A DNA stretch of 10,393 nucleotides from Actinomycetota bacterium (GTDB lineage Bacteria; Actinomycetota; Actinomycetes; S36-B12): assembly GCA_027729865.1 (NCBI GenBank), contig JAQCBM010000045.1, positions 1 through 10,393 on the forward strand, written 5' to 3'. The notes beneath the pieces were generated by a model. That model did no database searches, was not told where the DNA came from, and was given only the letters and a program-made list of their open reading frames with translations. Below, piece by piece: positions 1 to 6,428 of this stretch. Within the stretch, counting starts at the first letter, position 1. Each line of letters begins with the position of its first letter. A program made the position numbers and the translations under genes.

Positions 1-80
1 ACCGCACCGAGACTGGTGCGCGGTACGTGGCCGTCTGCCTTCCCGCGTTCGGCATCGACCTCGCCGGGCGCGAGGAGTAG
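1..80 (+). CDS. 3' end of an unidentified gene (partial)
   Basis: An open frame enters from the left edge (first full codon at base 3) and ends with TAG at 78-80. The visible 25 residues finish in ...VAVCLPAFGIDLAGREE. Of the 25 sense codons, 22 end in G or C, which fits the coding pattern of the rest of the window, so this is probably the true C-terminus of a gene starting outside. I do not recognise the family, and too little is visible to assign a function. It lies on the same strand as the SDR gene, 110 bases upstream. That gap holds repeats and a strong ribosome binding site, so the two genes need not be co-transcribed. Confidence 0.4.
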   Translation, partial: RTETGARYVAVCLPAFGIDLAGREE

Positions 81-88
81 TCCACACA

Positions 89-128
89 GATAAGTCCGGG
101 GATAAGTCCGAGGAATGTGACATGTGAC
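89..128. repeat. Two pairs of short direct repeats upstream of the SDR gene
   Basis: GATAAGTCCG occurs exactly at 89-98 and again at 101-110, a period of 12 bases. Directly after it, ATGTGAC occurs twice in tandem at 115-121 and 122-128. Both pairs lie in the 110-base non-coding leader between the stop at 80 and the SDR start at 191. Direct repeats about one helical turn apart can be activator or repressor half-sites, so an operator is possible, but this is inference. No convincing -35/-10 pair could be placed in the leader. Confidence 0.4.
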
Positions 129-190
129 CCTAGACGGATCGCACCCGCACACCCCATGCTAGAAGAACCGGCAACCAGGAGGCAGTCACT

Positions 191-922
191 ATGGGCAAGT
201 TGGACGAATCAGTCATCATCGTCTCGGGCGGTTCACGCGGCATAGGCGCGCAGATCTGCCGAACACTCGCGAGCGAGGGCGCGAAAGTTGTTGTGGGGGA
301 TGTCCTTGACGACGACGGTCAATCCGTTGCTCAGGAGATCGGCGGGACATACGTGCACCTCGACGTCACGGATCCGGATAGTTGGACAGCAGTGGTCGCC
401 ACAGCCACCAGCACATATGGCCGCCTCAGCGGCCTGGTGAATAACGCTGGTGTTGTCGGGTTCACACCGGTGGGCGGCACGAGCTTGGAGGAGTGGGACC
501 GCATCATCGCGGTGAATCTCACAGGTGTGTTCTTGGGCATGGAATCGGCAACTCCAGCCCTCAAGGCCAACGGCAGCGGTGTGATCGTCAACCTGTCGAG
601 TACTGCAGGAATGCAGGGTTACAGCAACCTCGCTGCGTACGTGGCGAGCAAGTGGGGCGTGCGTGGCCTGACGAAGGCTGCGGCATTGGATCTCGGACCG
701 TCCAATATTCGCGTCGTCTCGATCCATCCCGGTGGCATTCGTACTCCGATGACCGCAGGACTCGACGAGAAGGCGTACTCACGCCAACCCATTGCGCGCA
801 TCGGTGAACCGGAGGAAATCGCGAAGCTAGCACTGTTCCTGATTGCTGATGCGACCTACTCCACGGGCACCGAGTTCATCGCTGATGGCGGCGCTACGGT
901 GGGACAGATCCTCAACGTGTGA
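191..922 (+). CDS. SDR family NAD-dependent oxidoreductase, 3-alpha,20-beta-hydroxysteroid dehydrogenase-like
   Basis: A 243-residue classical short-chain dehydrogenase/reductase, normal length for the family. Visible motifs in order are the Rossmann glycine motif GGSRGIG (13-19), Asp37 at the end of the second strand (favouring NAD(H) over NADP(H)), NNAG (84-87), Asn109, catalytic Ser137, the Tyr150/Lys154 YxxxK pair, and a PGG-T motif (180-185) after the active site. The segments around ASKWGVRGL and HPGGIRTPM strongly recall 3-alpha,20-beta-hydroxysteroid dehydrogenases of Streptomyces and mycobacteria. The natural substrate is still uncertain, because SDR sequence similarity predicts substrate poorly. 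The ATG is preceded by AGGAGG at 177-182 with 8 bases of spacing, so the start is secure. It is a soluble cytoplasmic enzyme. Its last 11 bases overlap the 3' end of the convergent FUSC gene. Confidence 0.93.
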   Translation: MGKLDESVIIVSGGSRGIGAQICRTLASEGAKVVVGDVLDDDGQSVAQEIGGTYVHLDVTDPDSWTAVVATATSTYGRLSGLVNNAGVVGFTPVGGTSLEEWDRIIAVNLTGVFLGMESATPALKANGSGVIVNLSSTAGMQGYSNLAAYVASKWGVRGLTKAAALDLGPSNIRVVSIHPGGIRTPMTAGLDEKAYSRQPIARIGEPEEIAKLALFLIADATYSTGTEFIADGGATVGQILNV

Positions 923-1916
923 CGGGCGAAGAAGAGTCCGCGCAGGTGATCTTGAAGTTGATCTCGCGGACGATGACCGCGAACGCTAAGGCAACGAGCG
1001 TGCCGATGATCGTCATCAGCACGCGTTGGGCATCGAGGTTCAGCGTGTCATCGCCGCTCGACTTCAGCAAGATGATCGCTGGCGTGAGCAAAGTGACGTA
1101 CTGCCAATACGGGCGCACTCGAATGAAGCTCAAAGCAAACACCAAGAAGACGGCACCCAAAGCAGTTGACCACGTTGATAGAGAAAGGCCCACGGCGTCC
1201 ATTCCGACCACAAGTGCGGCGGCCATGAGAGCACCGGCGAGCGTTCCGCCCACCCGGTGCCGCGCTGTTCGCCACATGTCTGTGGGCCGGGGCTTCATCA
1301 CAAGCAGGATCGTGAGAATCACCCAGGCGCCGGTGCTTCCAGGGAAGTAGTGCGCCGCAATGAAGGTTGCGATGCCGGTGGACGAAGCCAATGCGATCCC
1401 GTAACCGATCGCCACAGAACGTTCCACTGGATCGTCCTTCGCTCGCTCGAGTTTGCGCGCCAAGAGCAGACCCAACGCAGCAACCCATACGCCGCCTATG
1501 AGCAGCGATACGCCCACGACCGCGGCGTACTGCCAGCCAGAAAGGGTGCTGCCAGCACGGTCGGTGAGATCCGGTGGTGAGATCACGATGAAAGCCACGA
1601 CCACCGGCACGAGTAGCACGGGGCTCTCGTTGCCGTAACGCGCGGAGTATCCGCCGTAGCCAGCCAACACGGCAATGATCAGCGCTCCCACCCAGGCGTT
1701 GCCGGAGAAGCCAGCCGCTAGCGCTCCGCCCACAGCGGCACCAGCAGCGATCTGCAGCGCACGCTTCGCACCGACCACTACCACTGCAATGGTCGCGGGC
1801 AGCGAACCGAGGATGAACACACCAGCGGACCCCGGCAACCACACTTGCCCGGCAACCACTGCGGGCACAGCAAGCAGCGCTACCAGCAGCGCGATGGGCG
1901 GGACTCTCCGCAGCAC
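912..1916 (-). CDS. FUSC family (fusaric acid resistance-like) integral membrane transporter
   Basis: A 334-residue, very hydrophobic protein with about 10-12 predicted membrane segments in two halves, separated by a charged cytoplasmic loop near residues 152-167. The second half carries the typical FUSC pattern: a GAWVILTILLV helix followed by KPRPTDMWRTARHRVGGTLAG (208-228), then a YWQYVTLLTP helix (270-279) and an R-V-MTIIGTLVA helix (298-309). The family includes aromatic-acid and fusaric-acid efflux proteins, so export of a small organic acid is the best guess; the substrate is unknown. The start is a GTG at 1916. A nearby in-frame ATG at 1940 is unusable because TAG follows two codons later. 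No clear Shine-Dalgarno is visible. The gene begins 15 bases after the stop of the secreted-protein gene, so translational coupling is likely. It is probably the last gene of the minus-strand operon. Confidence 0.75.
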   Translation of the reverse strand: MLRRVPPIALLVALLAVPAVVAGQVWLPGSAGVFILGSLPATIAVVVVGAKRALQIAAGAAVGGALAAGFSGNAWVGALIIAVLAGYGGYSARYGNESPVLLVPVVVAFIVISPPDLTDRAGSTLSGWQYAAVVGVSLLIGGVWVAALGLLLARKLERAKDDPVERSVAIGYGIALASSTGIATFIAAHYFPGSTGAWVILTILLVMKPRPTDMWRTARHRVGGTLAGALMAAALVVGMDAVGLSLSTWSTALGAVFLVFALSFIRVRPYWQYVTLLTPAIILLKSSGDDTLNLDAQRVLMTIIGTLVALAFAVIVREINFKITCADSSSPVTR

Positions 1917-1931
1917 CTTGTCGATGGAGGA

Positions 1932-2573
1932 CTACCCCATTACCTGTTGAAGGCCAGAGGCGATTCGCAGCAACTTGGAGTAGGAGATGCCTTGGGACTC
2001 GATGATCACGGTGCTCGTGCCTGGAGCCGTCATCGTGGACGGTGGCTTGACGGTCACCTCAAGCACCCCTCCGAATCGTTTGACGTCGGTCTTGCTGCAG
2101 GTGAAGCTCGAAGGAGGCGGCGGTGGGCTGACCAAGTCCTTCGGCAAATAACAGTTAGCGGAGACCTCGGCTTTCAACGTAATGGGCGTGTCGGGGTCAC
2201 CGTTGTCGATCATGATGTCCGCTTTTCCGACCGGCGCGATCGCCCGATCGAAAGCAGGCTCTGCTGCCCATGCGTAGTCGTTGAACTTCTGGGTGATCGT
2301 GAAGCCGTGCTTGTCGTTGCCGTAAGACGCGAACACAGCCATCGCCAGTTGAGGGTCTCCGTCCCCAGGGAAGGTGTCGGTGGTGACCGAAATCGGACCG
2401 GAGCGCTTGAGTCCAGCGCGGTACGTGGGCTTCCACAGTGATCCGTCTTCACCGGCCAACTGTGCAGCCCCTGACCAGGTTCGAGCGGTCTGGGTATCGG
2501 CCGAGGCTGACGGGGCAATGCCCATCGTCACCGTGAGGAAGACAAGGACGCCACTGAGCAAGCTTCGACGCAT
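1932..2573 (-). CDS. Small secreted protein of unknown function
   Basis: A 213-residue protein with a clear Sec signal peptide: basic start MRRS, hydrophobic core up to residue 20, and a signal peptidase I-type site PSASA|DT after residue 25. The mature part (about 188 residues) has no recognisable domain. It looks beta-rich, has two cysteines (141 and 159) that could form a disulfide, and carries a five-proline run at 150-154 between them. The frame is open back to an ATG at 2642, but that start would put 23 polar residues before the signal peptide and overlap the regulator gene by 53 bases, so the ATG at 2573 is preferred. It begins 16 bases after the regulator's stop and ends 15 bases before the FUSC gene, so the three are probably one operon. 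A role as an extracytoplasmic partner of the transporter is only inference. Confidence 0.7.
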   Translation of the reverse strand: MRRSLLSGVLVFLTVTMGIAPSASADTQTARTWSGAAQLAGEDGSLWKPTYRAGLKRSGPISVTTDTFPGDGDPQLAMAVFASYGNDKHGFTITQKFNDYAWAAEPAFDRAIAPVGKADIMIDNGDPDTPITLKAEVSANCYLPKDLVSPPPPPSSFTCSKTDVKRFGGVLEVTVKPPSTMTAPGTSTVIIESQGISYSKLLRIASGLQQVMG

Positions 2574-2589
2574 AGCGTCAAGGTACCGG

Positions 2590-3381
2590 CTAGGAATCCG
2601 AATCAGCGAGAAGTCCCAGGCTCCGGGCGCGCTCAGCGGCATCAGTTCGGTCGGAGATGCCGAAATTGCGCATCACCCGCTGGAGCTCTTGCTTGATGGT
2701 CGAGACCGAATACCCCAGGGCCAACGCGATGGCCGTATTCGACTTGCCCACCTCCACCAGGCGAAGGATCTGCTGCTGGCGCTGCGTTAGATCCAAAATG
2801 CCCGAATCGCGGCGAAGCAGCCGATCCGTGCGCGACGTCGGCGTATCTGGATGTGTCATCCACAACCCCAGGGCAGAGGAAATTCCATCCAGGAGCGCGA
2901 AATCAAGTGAGTTCCATCGACGCTTGGACCGAGTGATCCCGCCGAAAGCCCCAATCACCATTCCCTGGAAGATGATCGGAGCACTGATCACTTGCCCCAC
3001 CCCGAATCGTTCCATGAATCCGTCCCACATCCCTTGGTCCACGCGAAGCACTTCGAAGTTGGTGGTGACTTCTTCGATTTCATCGACGATCACTTCGGCT
3101 TCTCGAACGCAGCGACTGAAAGGTGTGGGTACCGAAAGCGGAACACGCCAATAGCCGTCGACTTCCCCGCGGGTGTAGCCGTGAGTTCCGTTCAGCTCGA
3201 GAGCTTCACCTCGCACTTGGGTGATGGAAACGGCTCCAGTGTCGAAGAGCGACATCGGTCCCAGAAGCAAAGCCCGCGCCACGTTGTCCGGTTCAGGCAA
3301 GTTCGCCAAAAAGCGAAGAAACTGGGGCAGACCTGCGCTGCCCGCCACGTCATCTGGTTCCCAGCCAACCGACTGCGACAC
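2590..3381 (-). CDS. GAF-domain LuxR-type transcriptional regulator
   Basis: The protein is 263 residues from the preferred start. Residues of about 18-175 have the look of a GAF-type sensory domain, including a glycine-rich PIIFQGMVIGAFGGI strand pair. The C-terminus (about 198-258) is a LuxR/GerE helix-turn-helix: LTQRQQQILRLVEVGKSN, then ALGYSVSTIKQELQRVMRNF and ISDRTDAAERAR. There is no receiver domain, so the GAF part probably senses a small ligand directly. The GTG at 3381 was chosen because AAGGAGG lies 5 bases upstream (complement of 3387-3393). An in-frame ATG at 3492 would add 37 residues of non-conserved sequence and has no ribosome binding site. The gene heads the operon with the secreted protein and FUSC transporter, which it probably controls, and is divergent from adenosine deaminase. 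Confidence 0.85.
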   Translation of the reverse strand: MSQSVGWEPDDVAGSAGLPQFLRFLANLPEPDNVARALLLGPMSLFDTGAVSITQVRGEALELNGTHGYTRGEVDGYWRVPLSVPTPFSRCVREAEVIVDEIEEVTTNFEVLRVDQGMWDGFMERFGVGQVISAPIIFQGMVIGAFGGITRSKRRWNSLDFALLDGISSALGLWMTHPDTPTSRTDRLLRRDSGILDLTQRQQQILRLVEVGKSNTAIALALGYSVSTIKQELQRVMRNFGISDRTDAAERARSLGLLADSDS

Positions 3382-3386
3382 GACCC

Positions 3387-3393
3387 CCTCCTT
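3387..3393 (-). promoter_or_regulatory. Ribosome binding site that decides the LuxR-type regulator start
   Basis: On the minus strand this reads AAGGAGG, a near-perfect Shine-Dalgarno, 5 bases before the GTG at 3381. No comparable site precedes the in-frame ATG at 3492, which is why the shorter protein is preferred. Confidence 0.6.
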
Positions 3394-3492
3394 CGTGACC
3401 TCGCCGACACACCCGCAACTTGTCCTGGCTATGTCCGACTCTAGGGACCGATCAGCACAGTGGGTGTCCGTTTCTTGCGAAATCGTGTCCAT

Positions 3493-3517
3493 ATGTCTAC
3501 CGCGGGGGAATAGACAT
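3493..3517. promoter_or_regulatory. Perfect 7-bp inverted repeat, candidate operator between regulator and adenosine deaminase
   Basis: ATGTCTA (3493-3499) and TAGACAT (3511-3517) are perfect inverted arms separated by 11 bases, with the GC-only palindrome CCGCGG at 3500-3505 in the spacer. The 18-base centre-to-centre spacing of the arms and the position between two divergent genes fit a dimeric regulator site. The adjacent LuxR-type regulator is the obvious candidate binder. No U-tract follows on either strand, so a terminator is unlikely. The operator role is inference. Confidence 0.45.
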
Positions 3518-3560
3518 CGCGCGGGAGGCGGTCGCTTAGGGGCCGTCTCCCACGCCTAAC

Positions 3561-3566
3561 TACGGT
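3561..3566 (+). promoter_or_regulatory. Candidate -10 element for a leaderless adenosine deaminase transcript
   Basis: TACGGT matches the TANNNT core of actinobacterial -10 elements and ends exactly 6 bases before the ATG at 3573. That would place the transcription start at or next to the start codon. No Shine-Dalgarno precedes this ATG, which agrees with a leaderless message. No good -35 hexamer was found 16-18 bases upstream, so the call is weak. Confidence 0.3.
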
Positions 3567-3572
3567 TGGGCC

Positions 3573-4700
3573 ATGGCGCCGACCACTTCCTCCGAAAAGC
3601 CTGGGCAAGGCATCCCTTCCCCGGCACTAATCGCCCGCGCTCCCAAGGTCCTCCTACACGATCACCTCGATGGCGGCCTGCGCCCGCAGACTGTGATCGA
3701 CCTCGCTGAGCAATCCGGCTACGCCAATCTCCCGTCCGCCGATGCGCACGAACTTGCCCGCTGGTTCGCTGAGGCCGCCTATTCCGGTTCGCTTGAGCGA
3801 TACCTCGAAACCTTCCAACACACGGTCGGTGTCACCCAGACTCCTGAGGCCCTCGCGCGCGTGGCTAGGGAATGTGCTGAGGATCTCGCGGCCGACGGGG
3901 TTGTCTACGCCGAGGTTCGCTTCGCTCCGGAACTTCACACCGAGCAAGGACTGACCTTGCACCAGGTCATTGATGCGGTGCTCGCCGGTTTCCGGGAAGG
4001 AACCGACAACGCCAAGAAGAGTGGTCACTGGATCCGCATCGGCGTGCTCTTAACCGCAATGCGCACCGCCACCCACTCCCGGCAGATCGCCGAACTCGCG
4101 GTTGAGTACCGAGACAAGGGAGTCGTCGGATTCGACATCGCGGGTGCCGAGGCTGGCTTTCCACCCACCCGTCATCTAGATGCCTTCGAATACCTACGAC
4201 GCGAGAACGCCCACTTCACCATCCACGCAGGTGAAGCCTTCGGATTGCCCTCCATCTGGGAGGCGATCCAGTGGTGCGGAGCCGATCGCCTCGGCCACGG
4301 CGTTCGGATTGTGGACGACATCGACGTCACCGATCCAAAGAATCCCTCCCTCGGCAAACTCGCGGCCTATGTCCGCGACCGCCGGATTCCCCTCGAGCTG
4401 TGCCCATCAAGCAACGTGCAAACCGGTGCTGCAGCGTCCATTGCCGAACACCCGATTGGCTTGCTCCGCAAACTCAACTTCCGGGTCACCCTCAATACCG
4501 ACAACCGCCTAATGTCTGGCACCTCCATGACCAAGGAGATGGAACTGTGCTGCGAGGCCTTCGGTTGGACACTTGATGACCTGCAGTGGCTGACAGTGAA
4601 CGCCATGAAGAGCGCGTTCGTCCCCTTTGATGAGAGATTGGACATCATCAACAACCGCATCAAGCCCGTCTACGCCGAACTGAAAGCTGAACAGAAGTAG
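3573..4700 (+). CDS. add: Adenosine deaminase
   Basis: A 375-residue adenosine deaminase of the amidohydrolase fold, normal length. It converts adenosine and deoxyadenosine to inosine and deoxyinosine plus ammonia in the cytoplasm, a purine salvage step. Zinc ligands are visible as His29 and His31 (LLHDHLDGG), His218 and Asp310 (LNTDNRLMS). Catalytic Glu221 is in HAGEAFG (218-224), and His242 is in RLGHGVR. The DIAGAEAGFPP segment (188-198) is the usual substrate-pocket loop. The LNTDNRLMSGTSMT form is the one found in Streptomyces-type enzymes. The ATG has no Shine-Dalgarno, but a TANNNT element sits 6 bases upstream, suggesting leaderless translation. Three further + genes follow at 25 and 15-18 bases and with an overlap, so add probably leads an operon. 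It links functionally with the deoC genes at the right end. Confidence 0.96.
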   Translation: MAPTTSSEKPGQGIPSPALIARAPKVLLHDHLDGGLRPQTVIDLAEQSGYANLPSADAHELARWFAEAAYSGSLERYLETFQHTVGVTQTPEALARVARECAEDLAADGVVYAEVRFAPELHTEQGLTLHQVIDAVLAGFREGTDNAKKSGHWIRIGVLLTAMRTATHSRQIAELAVEYRDKGVVGFDIAGAEAGFPPTRHLDAFEYLRRENAHFTIHAGEAFGLPSIWEAIQWCGADRLGHGVRIVDDIDVTDPKNPSLGKLAAYVRDRRIPLELCPSSNVQTGAAASIAEHPIGLLRKLNFRVTLNTDNRLMSGTSMTKEMELCCEAFGWTLDDLQWLTVNAMKSAFVPFDERLDIINNRIKPVYAELKAEQK

Positions 4701-4725
4701 CCGAGCGCACACACGAGGAGCACCC

Positions 4726-4992
4726 ATGGCCGTTATGGAAGCACTTGCCGACACCCACCACCGCGTTGAGGATGTGCGCGAGCAACTCGACAAGGTCCGC
4801 CACGCCCTGGACAACACCGATGCGGTCCTGGGTGTGGCCGACAACAGCCTGGAAATCGCCGAAGAGGTAATCGAAGAAGCCCGCAAGGTGATGCCGGTCG
4901 TCATCGCGGTCACGATCGCGATCACCGCAACCGCCGCGGCCGTCTACTTCCTGCGCAAGCGCAACCACCAGCAAGATCAGCAGAGCCTGTAG
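4726..4992 (+). CDS. Small coiled-coil, single-pass membrane protein of unknown function
   Basis: An 88-residue protein translated from an ATG with GAGGAG (4715-4720) 5 bases upstream, a good ribosome binding site. Residues of about 10-53 are strongly charged and helical with heptad-like hydrophobic spacing (HRVEDVREQLDKVRHAL, then LEIAEEVIEEARK), so a coiled coil or amphipathic helix is likely. A single hydrophobic segment follows at 56-76, then the basic patch RKR and a Gln-rich tail. By the positive-inside rule the short C-terminus would be cytoplasmic and the long helix extracytoplasmic, but this is inference and charge on both sides leaves doubt. No family is recognised. It lies 25 bases behind add and directly before the fructosamine-kinase-like gene. 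Confidence 0.75.
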   Translation: MAVMEALADTHHRVEDVREQLDKVRHALDNTDAVLGVADNSLEIAEEVIEEARKVMPVVIAVTIAITATAAAVYFLRKRNHQQDQQSL

Positions 4993-5010
4993 AAAACCCG
5001 AAGAACGTTG

Positions 5011-5820
5011 GTGAGGCGGCGCTGGCGGGACGACCATGAGGTCTTCGTCAAGCAACGCCCCGGCGCCACGAGCGAGAGTTACCAATACGAAGCCGCAGGT
5101 CTGGCCTGGTTACGGCAGGCGCACCACGAGGAAGATGGCTGCCCCGTGCCTTGGGTGCGCGATGTCGGCACCGACCGACTAACCCTGGACTTCATCACCA
5201 CAACCGCACCATCACCAGAGGCCGCACGGATACTTGGCGGACAACTCGCGCGCACCCACATGTCAGGCGCTGATACCTTCGGCCAACTTCCACCGAATAC
5301 GCAGCAATCCTTCATCGCCGACATTCCTCTGCCCGAGGGAACCTGGGAGACCTTCGGATCCTTCTATTCCCAAGCCCGCATCCGACCACTCGCGCAGCAA
5401 GCCCAGGCAAGCAACACAATCACTCGAACCGAGTACGCGATCTTCGAAGAACTGGCTGAGGCCCTCGAAACCGAAGACTCGCGCCTGCTCGGACCAGCGG
5501 AACCGATCGCCCGGCTGCACGGGGATCTGTGGAGCGGCAATGTGCTGTGGCGCAGACGCGATTGCGTGCTCATCGACCCGTCCGCGCACGGCGGTCACCG
5601 CGAATCCGACCTCGCGATGCTCGCTCTGTTCGGACTGCCCCACCTCGACGACGTCCTCGAGGCCTACCACCACGAATGGCCCCTCGATCCGGATTACCGA
5701 ACCCGTATCCCGCTCCACCAGGTCTACCCGCTGCTCGTCCACGCGATCTTGTTCGGTGGCACCTACGGATCCGCGGCCGCGAACGCCGCCCGGACCGCCC
5801 TCGCTACCGTCTCCCCGTGA
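5011..5820 (+). CDS. Fructosamine kinase family protein
   Basis: A 269-residue protein of the fructosamine/ketosamine-3-kinase branch of the aminoglycoside-phosphotransferase-like kinases. These enzymes phosphorylate Amadori products on glycated amines or proteins so that they break down. Numbering from the TTG at 5008, visible landmarks are the FVK lysine (15), EAAGLAWL (28-35), the catalytic loop RLHGDLWSGN (169-178, Asp173 and Asn178), and the metal-binding LIDPSAHGGH (188-197, Asp190). A C-terminal Q-YPLLVH--LFGG-Y segment is typical of the family. The glycine-rich N-terminal loop of longer family members is absent. Short starts near FVK seem common in actinobacterial members, so this may be normal rather than a truncation. 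TTG 5008 and GTG 5011 are adjacent possible starts, neither with a good ribosome binding site; GTG is preferred. The stop overlaps the next gene's GTG. Confidence 0.85.
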   Translation: MRRRWRDDHEVFVKQRPGATSESYQYEAAGLAWLRQAHHEEDGCPVPWVRDVGTDRLTLDFITTTAPSPEAARILGGQLARTHMSGADTFGQLPPNTQQSFIADIPLPEGTWETFGSFYSQARIRPLAQQAQASNTITRTEYAIFEELAEALETEDSRLLGPAEPIARLHGDLWSGNVLWRRRDCVLIDPSAHGGHRESDLAMLALFGLPHLDDVLEAYHHEWPLDPDYRTRIPLHQVYPLLVHAILFGGTYGSAAANAARTALATVSP

Positions 5821-6428
5821 GCACGAACACCCACGAAGCCGACACGCTGAAGCAGACGAAACGCCGTCACCTCGGTGCCTACACGGAAATGCTGATCGGC
5901 TCGGTCATCGGCCTGGTCGCTTCCTTCGTTCTCGCCGTCGATGCGCTGACCCTCGCGGCCAACCCCAACGCGATCTTCTCGTGCGACATCAGTTCCAAGA
6001 TCTCCTGCGGGACGGTGGGCGTCACCTGGCAGGCGAACCTGCTCGGCTTCCCGAACGCCTATCTGGGTCTGATCAGCGAACCCGTGGTCATCACCGTGGC
6101 CATCGCCGCGGTCGGGGGAGTGCTCTTCCCGCGCTGGTTCATGATCACCGCGCAGGCGTTCTACTCGATTGGGTTCGCCTTCGCTTACTGGCTGTTCTTC
6201 CAGTCTTACTTCGTGATCGGTGCGCTATGCCCGTGGTGCCTGACGATCACCGTCACCACCACGCTGGTCTTCTTCTCCATTACCCGTGTGAACATCCTTG
6301 ACGGCAACATCAGGTTCGGGGGAGCCACGCCCAAGGTCCAATCCTTGGTCAAGGGCTGGGTGGACGTCTACGTGATGATCATCATCCTGGCGATCTTCGC
6401 CGCCATGGTGGTCGTGCGCTACTTCTGA
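5817..6428 (+). CDS. Vitamin K epoxide reductase (VKOR) family thiol oxidoreductase
   Basis: A 203-residue membrane protein with about five predicted transmembrane helices (25-45, 83-103, 108-130, 135-155, 183-201). The loop cysteine pair is Cys56 and Cys64 (CDISSKISC), and the active-site CPWC motif is at 138-141, the full set expected of bacterial VKOR. In actinobacteria these enzymes do the job of DsbB: they pass electrons from a DsbA-like oxidase to a quinone, driving disulfide formation outside the membrane. The GTG at 5817 overlaps the preceding stop as GTGA, implying translational coupling. An open frame back to 5529 only gives an Arg/Pro-rich shadow of the kinase gene and was rejected. 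No DsbA partner is visible. The last 10 bases overlap the convergent Pr6Pr-type gene. Confidence 0.93.
   Translation: MSTNTHEADTLKQTKRRHLGAYTEMLIGSVIGLVASFVLAVDALTLAANPNAIFSCDISSKISCGTVGVTWQANLLGFPNAYLGLISEPVVITVAIAAVGGVLFPRWFMITAQAFYSIGFAFAYWLFFQSYFVIGALCPWCLTITVTTTLVFFSITRVNILDGNIRFGGATPKVQSLVKGWVDVYVMIIILAIFAAMVVVRYF

Noticed and set aside
1048..1842. 264-codon minus-strand frame inside the FUSC gene
   Set aside because: Cys/Arg/His/Gly-rich composition with no domain; it is the alternate frame of a clearly membrane-protein-coding sequence.
2574..2642. Upstream ATG (2642) for the secreted protein
   Set aside because: It would place 23 residues before a complete signal peptide and overlap the LuxR-type helix-turn-helix coding region.
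3382..3492. Upstream ATG (3492) for the LuxR-type regulator
   Set aside because: The added 37 residues look unconserved and no ribosome site precedes the ATG, whereas AAGGAGG sits at ideal spacing before GTG 3381. It is not fully excluded.
5529..5816. N-terminal extension of the VKOR gene by 96 codons
   Set aside because: The extension is Arg/Pro-rich, out of frame over the conserved catalytic region of the kinase gene, and unlike any VKOR. The GTG at 5817 gives the expected length and a GTGA coupling.
5234..6301. Long + strand open frame (355 codons) across the kinase and VKOR genes
   Set aside because: It is dominated by Arg, Pro, Ser and Thr with no recognisable domain and lies in another frame of two well-supported genes, so it is a high-GC shadow.
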